Below, one piece after another: positions 8,565 to 17,800 of a DNA stretch of 64,000 bases (the stretch's first letter is position 1; each line of letters starts with the position of its first letter). Both the position numbers and the translations under genes were made by a program. Source of the DNA: Citrobacter tructae (lineage in GTDB: Bacteria > Pseudomonadota > Gammaproteobacteria > Enterobacterales > Enterobacteriaceae); assembly GCF_004684345.1 (NCBI RefSeq), contig NZ_CP038469.1:1612001-1676000 (forward strand), written 5' to 3'. The notes beneath the pieces were generated by a model. It worked only from the letters and a program-made list of their open reading frames with translations, did no database searches and was not told where the DNA came from.

Positions 8565-8934
8565 TTAACCCTCACTGATTGACGCGGTTATCTTAGCTAC
8601 TGGCGAGGTTTTGGCAACCTTTACGCTGTAAAGTTATGTCGGAGCAAGGCGCATCGCCGCGCCCGCGTGAAATGGCAATGAAGCACCGCACCCAAAATAT
8701 TAACTCGATAATAAAATCAACAAGAAAATATAACGACAGTTATCTTTCGCCATTTCCGATGAATCATCATGAAAGCGCACCAGAATATATTCAAGCAAGA
8801 TAAATAAAGAACGTATGTGTAAAACAAAGTAAGGGGCAACACATTTAAAAATGAATACTTTATTATAGTGCAGGCGTAATGGACCTCGCGTTCATTATAA
8901 ACACAGCTTGTTTATAATATGTTATTTAGAGTAT
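8565..8934. promoter_or_regulatory. Divergent scsA / DsbA-like intergenic region with a palindrome
   Basis: 370 bases without a gene. A perfect palindrome, ctttac-gct-gtaaag, lies at 8619-8633, 55 bases before the scsA start, placed where an operator or activator site would be. The gtaaa half resembles part of a CpxR box, and CpxR control of scs is known in Salmonella, but the usual direct-repeat form is not seen. The half toward the DsbA-like gene is AT-rich with no clear promoter boxes. Confidence 0.4.
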
Positions 8935-9564
8935 ATGAAAATGAAAAAATATTTACTCCCGCTTATCGGGTTGCTGTTTACCGTGAGTGCTCAGGCAGCA
9001 ACATTTACCGATGGAAAAGAATTTATCACGCTTGATAAAACCGTACCGTCAGCCCCTGCGGCGCTGAAGTTTTTCTCATTTTACTGCCCTTCTTGCTATC
9101 AGTACGATGAAGTACTGGAAGTCACTGATAACGTGAAAAAAGCATTGCCTGCAGAGGTTAAACTCACCGAGTATCACGTCGACTTTTTAGGCCCTCTGGG
9201 AGCAGACATGACGCACGCCTGGTCAGTCGCCATGCTGTTAAATGTGGAAGATAAGGTTAAGCCTTTACTTTTTGATGCCGTCCAGAAGAAACAGTCCATT
9301 AATACCGCTGATGATATCCGTAATGTGTTTATCCAGGCAGGCGTGAGTGCCAGTGATTATGATGCCGCGTGGAATAGCTTTGCAGTAAAATCACTGACGG
9401 CCAAACAGCAAGAATTGGCTAAAGCCGTTGATTTAAAAGGCGTACCGGCTATCTTTATCAACGGCAAATATATGATTAACCCGAAAGGATTAAATTCCGA
9501 TAACGTTAATTCTTTTGTCCAGAACTACGCGGAAACGGTCCGCTTTCTTATTAGCAAACCTTAA
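8935..9564 (+). CDS. DsbA-family periplasmic thiol oxidoreductase (CPSC active site)
   Basis: 209 residues from MKMKKYLLPLIGLLFTVSAQ, a signal peptide, then a DsbA fold with FSFYCPSCYQYDEV (active site CPSC near residues 52-55) and the cis-proline segment VKGVPAIFI late in the chain. The dipeptide between the cysteines, PS, differs from the PH of DsbA and the PF of DsbL, so its redox potential and partners may differ. I chose the ATG at 8935 because upstream codons would spoil the signal peptide; the ATG at 8941 is also possible. It is divergent from scsA, fitting a thiol-redox theme. Base composition is more AT-rich than scs, suggesting separate acquisition. Confidence 0.85.
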   Translation: MKMKKYLLPLIGLLFTVSAQAATFTDGKEFITLDKTVPSAPAALKFFSFYCPSCYQYDEVLEVTDNVKKALPAEVKLTEYHVDFLGPLGADMTHAWSVAMLLNVEDKVKPLLFDAVQKKQSINTADDIRNVFIQAGVSASDYDAAWNSFAVKSLTAKQQELAKAVDLKGVPAIFINGKYMINPKGLNSDNVNSFVQNYAETVRFLISKP

Positions 9565-9653
9565 TCAGTCATTAATATAAGTTACGCACCACCAGCAGTG
9601 GCCAGAACCTCTTCCGACCCTGTTAGTGGTGCAGCCATGCGCCCAGGGAAGTG

Positions 9654-9740
9654 ATGCGCATTTTCGTGGCTGTTTTTCTTGCCTTAGGTATTATTGCTGC
9701 AATTCAATTATTAAGTATAAAAACACAAGAACCAAAATAA
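9654..9740 (+). CDS. Possible small membrane protein (28 aa)
   Basis: MRIFVAVFLALGIIAAIQLL begins a 28-residue reading frame that would be one membrane helix followed by a short polar tail ending EPK. AGGGAAG lies just upstream at a usable distance. It sits 90 bases after the DsbA-like gene. Hydrophobicity, start context and clean ending argue for a real small protein, but no homologue comes to mind, so this is a suggestion. Confidence 0.4.
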   Translation: MRIFVAVFLALGIIAAIQLLSIKTQEPK

Positions 9741-9922
9741 AAATCGCAAATAACTTATCCATAATGTTAACCATTGATTAAATTAAAGTAGCACCCCGTA
9801 AAATTTGGATATTTTTAATTCTCATAGACTAGAATTTACATATCATGATATAATGTGAAGGGAAAATACGCAGGTTATTAACCTGCCAGTAATATGATTA
9901 AATTTGCGAGGAGATCATTCCA

Positions 9923-10639
9923 GTGGGACGTAAATGGGCCAATATTGTTGCTAAAAAAACGGCTAAAGACGGTGCAACATCTAATATATATGCAAAATTC
10001 GGTGTAGAAATATATGCCGCTGCTAAACAAGGTGAACCAGACCCAGAATCAAACTCATCTTTGAAATTCGTTATTGAACGTGCGAAACAAGCACAAGTTC
10101 CCAAACACGTTATTGATAAAGCCATTGATAAAGCCAAAGGTGGCGGAGATGAAACGTTCGTTCAAGGCCGTTATGAAGGCTTTGGACCAAATGGTTCAAT
10201 GGTTATTGCTGAAACGTTGACTTCAAATGTTAACCGTACGATTGCTAATGTCCGCACAATTTTCAATAAAAAAGGTGGAAATATCGGAGCGGCAGGTTCT
10301 GTCAGCTATATGTTTGATAATACTGGCGTGATTGTATTTAAAGGAACAGACCCTGACCGTATTTTTGAAATTTTGCTTGAAGCTGAAGTTGATGTTCGTG
10401 ATGTAACCGAAGAAGAAGGCAACATCGTTATTTACACTGAATCTACAGACCTTCATAAAGGCATTGCAGCGCTAAAAGCAGCTGGAATTACTGAATTCTC
10501 AACAACAGAATTAGAAATGATTGCTCAAGCAGAAATTGAGCTTTCACCAGAAGATTTAGAAATCTTTGCAGGACTTGTTGACGCCCTTGAAGATGACGAT
10601 GATGTTCAAAAGGTATATCATAACGTTGCAAATCTCTAA
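9923..10639 (+). CDS. yeeN: YebC/PmpR-family protein, YeeN-type paralogue
   Basis: 238 residues from a GTG at 9923 with GAGGAG upstream. It begins MGRKWANIVAKKTAKDGATS and ends DDDDVQKVYHNVANL, the pattern of the YeeN/TACO1 branch of the YebC family. Relatives bind DNA or ribosomes; YebC proteins ease translation of difficult peptides. The sequence looks more like the lactobacillus and streptococcus type than the enterobacterial YebC (MAGHSKW...), and the coding sequence is clearly AT-richer than cbpA. E. coli yeeN, a known second copy, is at a different locus. A terminator follows directly, so it is its own unit. Confidence 0.88.
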   Translation: MGRKWANIVAKKTAKDGATSNIYAKFGVEIYAAAKQGEPDPESNSSLKFVIERAKQAQVPKHVIDKAIDKAKGGGDETFVQGRYEGFGPNGSMVIAETLTSNVNRTIANVRTIFNKKGGNIGAAGSVSYMFDNTGVIVFKGTDPDRIFEILLEAEVDVRDVTEEEGNIVIYTESTDLHKGIAALKAAGITEFSTTELEMIAQAEIELSPEDLEIFAGLVDALEDDDDVQKVYHNVANL

Positions 10640-10653
10640 TTATAGATTAAAGG

Positions 10654-10679
10654 AATCTGCCATTATGGCAGATTTTTTT
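10654..10679 (+). terminator. Terminator after the YeeN-type gene
   Basis: Stem aatctgcc (10654-10661) and ggcagatt (10667-10674) with an attat loop, followed by a run of T to 10679, 15 bases after the stop codon. Confidence 0.88.
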
Positions 10680-10803
10680 AACTTATAGAGTTGTTACAAA
10701 AAAGCATACCTAGCCAGATAGATTGATTATAAAAAATACTACCCCCAAAAATAAATCACATTAATTGAAATGTCTGGTCTTAACTATCTTAGTTTTGTTT
10801 GTA

Positions 10804-10930
10804 TATACCCAATGGATTTCGAATTGCATTGAGGCGGCAAGAGAACGAATCCCGATGAGCTTACTGTAGTAAGTGATTCGGGTGCGTAAACGTAGCCAAC
10901 AAAGATGCAACTTGAAAGACGATGTGTATA
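10804..10930. repeat. ERIC (enterobacterial repetitive intergenic consensus) element
   Basis: 127 bases bounded by tataccc and its imperfect inverse gtgtata. The centre reads gaatcccgatgagcttac then agtaagtgattcgggtg, the conserved palindromic core of ERIC elements, which are about 127 bp. It lies in the 490-base gap between the YeeN-type gene and cbpA. The rest of that gap (10931-11129) has no gene; it should hold the cbpA promoter. Confidence 0.85.
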
Positions 10931-11129
10931 TTACTGGAATGACACAGAATTTCTAACACTCCCCTGCTTTTCACTCATAGCAAAGTAGGTCTGTCCTGAC
11001 CGATAAACATGCTCCCCTCACTCCCTTCGTAGTTGGCATTCGCACTTTTCAGGATTACCCTAAACTTAACGGTGATGCCTTTCCCTAGGGGTATCCTTCT
11101 TCATGGGTTGATTCATACGAGATAACACT

Positions 11130-12050
11130 ATGGAATTAAAGGATTATTACGCCATCATGGGCGTGAAGCCGACGGACGATCTCAAGACCATCAAGACCGC
11201 CTATCGTCGACTCGCCCGCAAATACCATCCCGATGTCAGCAAAGAAACCGACGCCGAGGCGCGTTTTAAAGAGGTTGCTGAAGCATGGGAAGTCTTAAGC
11301 GATGAACAGCGGCGTGCCGAATACGACCAGTTGTGGCAACACCGCAACGATCCGCAGTTCAGCCGTCAGTTCCAGCAAGGAGAAGGTCAGAGTTACAATG
11401 CGGAAGACTTCGACGATATCTTCTCCTCCATTTTTGGTCAGCATGCGCATCAGTCACGGCAACGTCGTGCCAGTCGGGGTCACGATATCGAAATCGAAGT
11501 TGCCGTATTCCTCGAAGAAACGCTGGCTGAGCATAGCCGCACCATCAGTTACAACCTGCCGGTATACAATGCTTTTGGCCTGGTAGAGCGGGAAATTCCC
11601 AAAACGCTGAACGTGAAAATTCCGGCCGGCGTAGGCAACGGTCAGCGCATCAGGCTGAAAGGCCAGGGCACGCCCGGTGAGAACGGTGGCCCGAGCGGCG
11701 ATTTGTGGCTGGTGATTCACATTGCGCCGCATCCGCTGTTTGACATTGTTAATCAGGATCTGGAAGTTGTCGTTCCCCTCGCCCCTTGGGAAGCCGCGCT
11801 GGGTGCGAAAGTTACCGTACCCACACTCAAAGAGAGCATCCTGCTGACGATCCCACCGGGTAGCCAGGCCGGGCAGCGATTACGCATCAAGGGCAAAGGA
11901 CTGGTGAGTAAAAAACAGACCGGTGACCTGTACGCGGTGATCAAAATTGTGATGCCGCCCAAACCTGACGACAACAGCGCCGCATTGTGGCAACAGCTGG
12001 CGGACGCGCAGAAAACCTTTGATCCACGCAAAGAGTGGGGGAAAGCATAA
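11130..12050 (+). CDS. cbpA: CbpA, curved-DNA-binding protein / DnaJ-like co-chaperone
   Basis: 306 residues. An N-terminal J domain (about residues 3-70) carries the HPD triad in KYHPDVSKE. A glycine/polar linker and two DnaJ C-terminal substrate domains follow (KIPAGVGNGQRIRLKGQG and IPPGSQAGQRLRIKGKG). There is no zinc finger, as expected for CbpA. It stimulates DnaK and binds curved DNA in stationary phase. Its stop codon overlaps the start of cbpM by one base, so translation of the two is coupled and the inhibitor is made with its target. Confidence 0.97.
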   Translation: MELKDYYAIMGVKPTDDLKTIKTAYRRLARKYHPDVSKETDAEARFKEVAEAWEVLSDEQRRAEYDQLWQHRNDPQFSRQFQQGEGQSYNAEDFDDIFSSIFGQHAHQSRQRRASRGHDIEIEVAVFLEETLAEHSRTISYNLPVYNAFGLVEREIPKTLNVKIPAGVGNGQRIRLKGQGTPGENGGPSGDLWLVIHIAPHPLFDIVNQDLEVVVPLAPWEAALGAKVTVPTLKESILLTIPPGSQAGQRLRIKGKGLVSKKQTGDLYAVIKIVMPPKPDDNSAALWQQLADAQKTFDPRKEWGKA

Positions 12051-12343
12051 TGGCTAACGTTACCGTCACCTTTACCATTACCGAGTTTTGCCTGCATACC
12101 GGCGTTTCTGCCGAGGAGCTAACTGAGATTGTCGGGCTAGGGGTTGTCGAACCCCGTGAGGATAAAACCTTCGATGATCATGCGCTGACCGTCGTGCAAC
12201 GCGCATTGCGCCTGCGTCAGGAGCTGGAACTTGACTGGCCGGGAATTGCCGTTGCGCTCACGTTACTGGAAGAGAACGCTCAGCTGCGTCAGGAAAACCG
12301 CCTGCTGCGACAGCGTTTGTCACGCTTTGTCGCGCATTCGTAA
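12050..12343 (+). CDS. cbpM: CbpM, modulator of CbpA
   Basis: 97 residues from the ATG at 12050-12052, which shares its A with the cbpA stop. It begins MANVTVTFTITEFCLHTGVS, a MerR-like helical domain, and ends in a basic coiled-coil segment (LLEENAQLRQENRLLRQRL). CbpM binds the J domain of CbpA and blocks its co-chaperone and DNA-binding activity. The position directly after cbpA is universal. Confidence 0.95.
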   Translation: MANVTVTFTITEFCLHTGVSAEELTEIVGLGVVEPREDKTFDDHALTVVQRALRLRQELELDWPGIAVALTLLEENAQLRQENRLLRQRLSRFVAHS

Positions 12344-12385
12344 TGAGGCTGAGGATTAACACCTCGATTGATAACGTTAAATACG

Positions 12386-12417
12386 ACGGGTAAGCGACTG
12401 ACTCAGTGCTTACCCGT
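12386..12417. terminator. Hairpin between convergent cbpM and ycgJ-like genes
   Basis: Perfect 10-base arms acgggtaagc and gcttacccgt around a 12-base loop that itself contains gactgactcagt. T runs on either side are weak, but the position 42 bases after cbpM and six before the end of the convergent gene suits a shared terminator. Confidence 0.6.
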
Positions 12418-12422
12418 GGTTG

Positions 12423-12779
12423 TCAGGATTTATCCGACTTGCCGAACAGCAACGCGGTGTAGTGGGAGTTCACCTTGCCACTGTGTTTACCATCTGGTCC
12501 GTAGTATCGATCATCCCGGCACAGACGCTCTGTGGTGTCGCAAAACAGGCCGCCCTGGAAGGTAAACGCCGTCGTATCGAATTGTCCGGCCGCTGCCAGT
12601 TTATCCCCCTGCTTCTTCCCGACATATTTCGTGGTCAGCGCCACCGACAAACCGTGCTCATCAGCACAGATATATTTGTCACACAGAACACCTGGCACCG
12701 GGCTATGTGGGCTGGTCACCGCTGCGTACGCTGGCAGTGACAGGATACCGACAGCCAACAAGATACCGACTTTTATCAT
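12423..12779 (-). CDS. YcgJ-like exported protein (Fels-1 prophage protein-like family)
   Basis: 118 residues from MIKVGILLAVGILSLPAYAA, a signal peptide. The mature part has the pattern GVLCDKYICADEHGLS and later GGLFCDTTERLCRDDRYYG: four cysteines that likely form two disulfides, as in E. coli YcgJ. GGGAGAG supports the start at 12779; a longer frame upstream begins without a signal sequence and is less likely. The protein should be periplasmic; its function is unknown. It is divergent from slp across a 166-base gap. Confidence 0.75.
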   Translation of the reverse strand: MIKVGILLAVGILSLPAYAAVTSPHSPVPGVLCDKYICADEHGLSVALTTKYVGKKQGDKLAAAGQFDTTAFTFQGGLFCDTTERLCRDDRYYGPDGKHSGKVNSHYTALLFGKSDKS

Positions 12780-12945
12780 CACTCTCTCCCTATATTCTTC
12801 GTCAGTCGTGATTAATATTGTATACCAGAAGCCATCTATAACCATGAGCTACAATTATATTACTTTTAGATAATCAGCAGCGCACTTGATGACAATAATG
12901 ATCAAAGGTTTACTATAGACCTGTCTTTTTTAGCAGGAAAGTAAA

Positions 12946-13512
12946 ATGAACAAAACCAAAGGCGTAATGATTTTTGCCCTTACATTCGTCCTGTCAGCGT
13001 GTGCTTCAATCCCGGAGAATATAAAAGGAAATAATCAGCCAGATATACAAAAAGATTTTACCTCCGTCCATAATCAACCCGGGTTATATAAAGGTCAGCA
13101 GGCGAGATTTGGTGGTAAAGTCATCAATGTGATCAACGCAAAAAACGACACTTTACTGGAAATAGCGGTTCTCCCGCTTAACAGCTATGCCAAACCACAA
13201 ATAGACGCGAGCTATCAGGGCCGCATTCTCGCCAGCCAAAAAGGCTTTCTGGATCCGGTTAATTACAGGAACCACTACGTCACCATTTTAGGGACGATCC
13301 AGGGAGATGAACCAGGGTTCATCAATAAAATACCGTACGACTTTGTTAAAGTTGACTTACAAGGTATTCAAATTTGGCATCTAACAGAGTCGGTCAGCGC
13401 AACCTATAACATGTGGGATTACGGCTATGGTGCATTCTGGCCTGAACCCATGTGGGGTGCACCGTACTACGCAAATACTATCACGCAAGTCACACCGGAG
13501 TTAGTAAAGTAA
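12946..13512 (+). CDS. slp: Slp-family starvation-inducible outer membrane lipoprotein
   Basis: 188 residues with a lipoprotein signal (FALTFVLSACAS, Cys19). The mature chain contains YKGQQARFGGKVINVIN and DPVNYRNHYVTILGTI, typical of Slp/YeaY lipoproteins. Slp is an outer membrane lipoprotein made in stationary phase and at low pH. In E. coli it belongs to the acid-fitness island that also holds mdtEF; here too mdtE and mdtF follow (165 bases on), but dctR, hdeAB, hdeD and gadE are absent between them. The gap holds a weak hairpin (13523-13549) after slp. Confidence 0.88.
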   Translation: MNKTKGVMIFALTFVLSACASIPENIKGNNQPDIQKDFTSVHNQPGLYKGQQARFGGKVINVINAKNDTLLEIAVLPLNSYAKPQIDASYQGRILASQKGFLDPVNYRNHYVTILGTIQGDEPGFINKIPYDFVKVDLQGIQIWHLTESVSATYNMWDYGYGAFWPEPMWGAPYYANTITQVTPELVK

Positions 13513-13677
13513 TTCAGTTGCACGATGGCGCAATTATATTGAGCCATCGCAACCCTTAGCCAAATAAATGGGCTTTGCCATTCTTATGCCTGACCTCCTC
13601 ATGTTATTTATCGATGATATCCAGCCCCTGCATGCAATACCAAAAAATGTGCGCGTACAAATTCTTCAGGGATTACT

Positions 13678-14835
13678 ATGAACAGAAAACGCTTACTGTT
13701 GATACCATTAATTTTTAGTGCTGCCATCACCACCGCGTGTGATAATAAACCTGCAACAAATACCACCATCAGAGAACCGGAGGTCGGTGTTATTACCCTG
13801 GCCCCCTCCTCCGTTAATATTAAGAGTGAACTTCCGGGCAGAGCCGTTTCGTTCAAAATCGCTGAAATAAGACCTCAGGTCAGTGGTATAATTATTAAAC
13901 GAAACTTTATTGAGGGTGATAAAGTCAGCAAAGGAGAATCTCTTTACCAAATTGATCCTGCCCCTCTGCAAGCGAAACTCGATGCTGCTAAAGGCTCTCT
14001 GGCAAAAGCGCTGGCCACCGCCAATAATGTGCGCTTAACATTACAGCGTCAGTCTGCCTTATTAAAATCCAATTACGTCAGCCGCCAGGATTATGACACC
14101 ACGCGTTCTCAACTTAACGAGGCTAACGCTAGCGTTGCCGTCGCCAGAGCGGACGTCGAGCAGGCCACGATTAACCTTCATTATGCCAATATCACCTCGC
14201 CTATTGATGGCATCAGCGGCACATCCTCCGTTACCGTTGGCGCACTGGTCACCGCGAATCAGGAAAATGCGCTGGTCACCGTTCAACAACTGGACCCAAT
14301 TTATGTTGATTTAACGCAATCAGTGCAGGACTTCTTACGCCTGAAAGAAGAGAAATCCAGCGGAAAAATTGCCCAGCAAAAAGGCCAGATTCCAGTTGAG
14401 CTGATGCTGGAAAACGGCAAACCCTACCGCTATACCGGTACGCTTCAGTTTTCCGATCCTGCCGTCGATGAAGTCACTGGCTCCGTGACTCTGCGCGCCA
14501 TTTTCCCTAATCCTGACGGTGAAATTTTACCCGGCATGTATGTTACGGCTCTGTTGGATGAAGGTAGCCAGCAGGACGTTTTAATGGTTCCTCAACAAGG
14601 GGTTACCCATAACGAGCAGGGAAAGGCCACCGCATTGATCCTTGATCAGGAAAACGTGGTGCAACTGCGCGACATAAACGCTGTGCAGGCCGTAGGTAAC
14701 CAGTGGTTAGTTACCACGGGATTACGTCCCGGCGACCGGGTTATTGTTTCCGGATTACAAAGAATCCGTCCGGGAATAAAAGCCAGGGTCCTCTCTTCGC
14801 ACCCGAATAGCCCTGACACCGTAACCAAACAGTAA
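13678..14835 (+). CDS. mdtE: MdtE, RND efflux periplasmic adaptor
   Basis: 385 residues, the same length as E. coli MdtE and very similar along its whole length as I recall it. A lipoprotein signal ends at Cys21 (AAITTACDN). The membrane-fusion domains follow: barrel-sandwich halves (EIRPQVSGIIIKRNFIEGDK and TINLHYANITSPIDGISG) around a coiled-coil hairpin, then the beta-barrel. It links MdtF to TolC. Twenty-eight bases separate it from mdtF, so they form an operon. In E. coli GadE, EvgA and anaerobic signals control it; no GadE box is obvious here. Confidence 0.93.
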   Translation: MNRKRLLLIPLIFSAAITTACDNKPATNTTIREPEVGVITLAPSSVNIKSELPGRAVSFKIAEIRPQVSGIIIKRNFIEGDKVSKGESLYQIDPAPLQAKLDAAKGSLAKALATANNVRLTLQRQSALLKSNYVSRQDYDTTRSQLNEANASVAVARADVEQATINLHYANITSPIDGISGTSSVTVGALVTANQENALVTVQQLDPIYVDLTQSVQDFLRLKEEKSSGKIAQQKGQIPVELMLENGKPYRYTGTLQFSDPAVDEVTGSVTLRAIFPNPDGEILPGMYVTALLDEGSQQDVLMVPQQGVTHNEQGKATALILDQENVVQLRDINAVQAVGNQWLVTTGLRPGDRVIVSGLQRIRPGIKARVLSSHPNSPDTVTKQ

Positions 14836-14863
14836 TACTCCAGGCATTAAGGACATCTTCTTC

Positions 14864-17800
14864 ATGGCCAACTTTTTTATTGAACGCCCGGTTTTCGCAT
14901 GGGTGCTCGCGATTATTCTGATGTTTACCGGGGGGATCGCGATCATGAATCTGCCAATCGCCCAATATCCTCAAATAGCGCCCCCGACGATTACTATTAA
15001 CGCCGCCTATCCAGGCGCAGACGCAAAGACCGTAGAAGATTCCGTCACTCAGGTGATTGAACAAAATATGAATGGCCTTGATGGCCTGATGTACATGTCA
15101 TCCACCAGCGATGCAGCAGGTAACGCGGCCATTATCCTGACCTTCAAGAGCGGCACATCACCCGATATCGCCCAAGTTCAAGTGCAAAATAAACTGCAAT
15201 TGGCGATGCCCTCTTTGCCGCAGGAGGTTCAGCAACAAGGGGTCAGCGTTGATAAATCCAGTAGTAATATCTTAATGGTTGCTGGCTTTATCTCGGATAA
15301 CAACAGCCTGAGCCAATATGATATTGCCGACTATGTTGCTTCGAATATTAAGGATCCTCTCAGTCGTACCGCCGGGGTGGGGAGTGTGCAATTATTCGGT
15401 TCGCAATACGCCATGCGTATCTGGCTGGATCCGCAAAAACTCAACAAATATAGTCTCACGCCGCAGGATGTTATTTCGCAAATCAAGATACAAAATAATC
15501 AGATATCGGGAGGGCAACTGGGCGGTATGCCACAGTCGGCAGATCAGCAGTTGAATGCGTCAATCGTTGTTCAGACTCGCCTGCAAAGTACCGATGAGTT
15601 TGGCAAGATCTTCCTGAAAGTCCAGCAAGATGGTTCTCAGGTTCTGCTGCGGGACGTCGCGCGAATTGAGTTGGGGGCAGAAAATTATTCTACGGTCGCA
15701 CGGTATAACGGCAAACCTGCCGCCGGGATTGCGATTAAGCTTGCCGCAGGCGCGAATGCACTGGAAACATCCCGGGCAGTAAAAAAAGAGCTGGACAGAT
15801 TATCGGCCTGGTTCCCTGCCAGCATGAGGACCGTTTATCCCTATGACACCACCCCATTTATCGAGATTTCAATTCAGGGTGTTTTTCAGACATTGATCGA
15901 GGCAATCATCCTGGTATTCCTCGTCATGTACCTTTTTCTGCAAAATTTCCGCGCGACACTTATCCCCACAATCGCGGTTCCCGTTGTGATCCTTGGAACA
16001 TTTTCAATCCTGTCTGTTGCAGGTTTTACGATTAATACCCTCACGATGTTTGGCATGGTGCTGGCAATAGGGCTTTTAGTCGATGATGCCATCGTGGTGG
16101 TCGAGAACGTTGAACGTATTATTTGCGAGGAAAAATTGTCCCCAAAAGCGGCGGCGCATAAAGCGATGGGCCAGTTGCAAAGAGCGCTGGTCGGTATTGC
16201 CGTGGTGTTATCCGCCGTATTTATGCCCATGGCTTTTATGAGCGGCGCAACAGGTGAAATCTTCCGTCAGTTTTCCATCACCTTGATATCCGCTATGACG
16301 CTGTCGGTGTTCGTGGCGATGAGCCTGACACCCGCACTTTGCGCAACGCTATTAAAAGCAGCGCCTGAGGGGGATAACGCAAAAACACATTTCCTGTTCA
16401 CCCGTTTCAATCATTTCATGGAGAAGTGCACCCAACACTACACGGACAGCACGCGTAAACTCTTGCGTTGCACAGGCCGTTACATGGTCATCTATTTGGT
16501 TATCGGGGCGGGCATGATTGTCCTGTTTTTACGCACCCCAACCTCCTTTTTACCGGAAGAAGATCAGGGGGTATTCATGACCACTGCGCAATTACCTTCG
16601 GGTTCAACGATGGTGAATACCAGCAAGGTTCTGGGCGAAATCACCGATTACTATCTGACGAAAGAACAGAAAAATGTCGCGTCTGTTTTTACCGTTGGCG
16701 GATTTGGATTCAGCGGGCAGGGGCAAAACAATGGACTGGCATTTATCAGCCTGAAGCCATGGTCTGAGCGTGTTGGGGAAGAAAACGCGGTTACCGCCAT
16801 TATTCAACGGGCAATGGTTGCCTTAAGTGCCATCAATAACGCCGTGATTTATCCTTTCAATTTGCCTGCCGTAGCAGAACTGGGAACCGCTTCAGGGTTT
16901 GATATGGAGTTGCTGGATAACGGTAATCTTGGGCACACAAAGATGATGCAGGCCCGCAACCAGCTCCTGGCGCTGGCTAATCAGTCATCCGGTGAGGTCG
17001 CCGGGGTGCGTCCTAACGGGCTGGAAGACACACCGATGTTCCATGTTAATGTCGACGCCAAAAAGGCTGAAGCCATGGGTGTCTCACTCTCGGATATTAA
17101 TCAGACCCTCTCCACGGCGTTTGGTAGCCGTTATGTCAATGATTTCCTTAACCAGGGACGCGTTAAAAAAGTGTATGTTCAGGCCGATACTCCGTTCCGC
17201 ATGCTGCCTGGCAATATAAATCACTGGTACGTGCGTAACGCCTCCGGTTCCATGACTCCGCTTTCCGCCTACTCAACAACCGAATGGACCTATGGTTCCC
17301 CTCGCCTTGAACGCTACAACGGGCAACCTTCAATGGAAATTTTAGGGCAGCCTGTTGTCGGAAAAAGCAGCGGTGATGCGATGAACTTTATGGCATCCCT
17401 GATGAATAAATTGCCTGCCGGCGTCGGTTACGCATGGACGGGTCTGTCTTATCAGGAGGCGTTATCCACAAACCAGGCGCCCATGCTGTATGCTATTTCG
17501 CTTGTTGTAGTATTTCTTGCACTGGCAGCCCTGTATGAAAGCTGGTCCATTCCTTTTTCAGTGATGCTCGTGGTGCCAATTGGCATCGTCGGTGCGTTGC
17601 TGGCTACCGACCTGCGCGGTTTAAGTAATGATGTTTATTTCCAGGTCGGCCTGCTCACCACGATGGGTCTGTCGGCTAAAAACGCCATTCTGATCGTTGA
17701 GTTTGCCGTCGAGATTATGCAAAAAGAAGGAAAAACACCGCTTGAAGCCGCAGTGGAAGCAGCGAAAATGCGCTTACGCCCTATTCTGATGACGTCGCTG

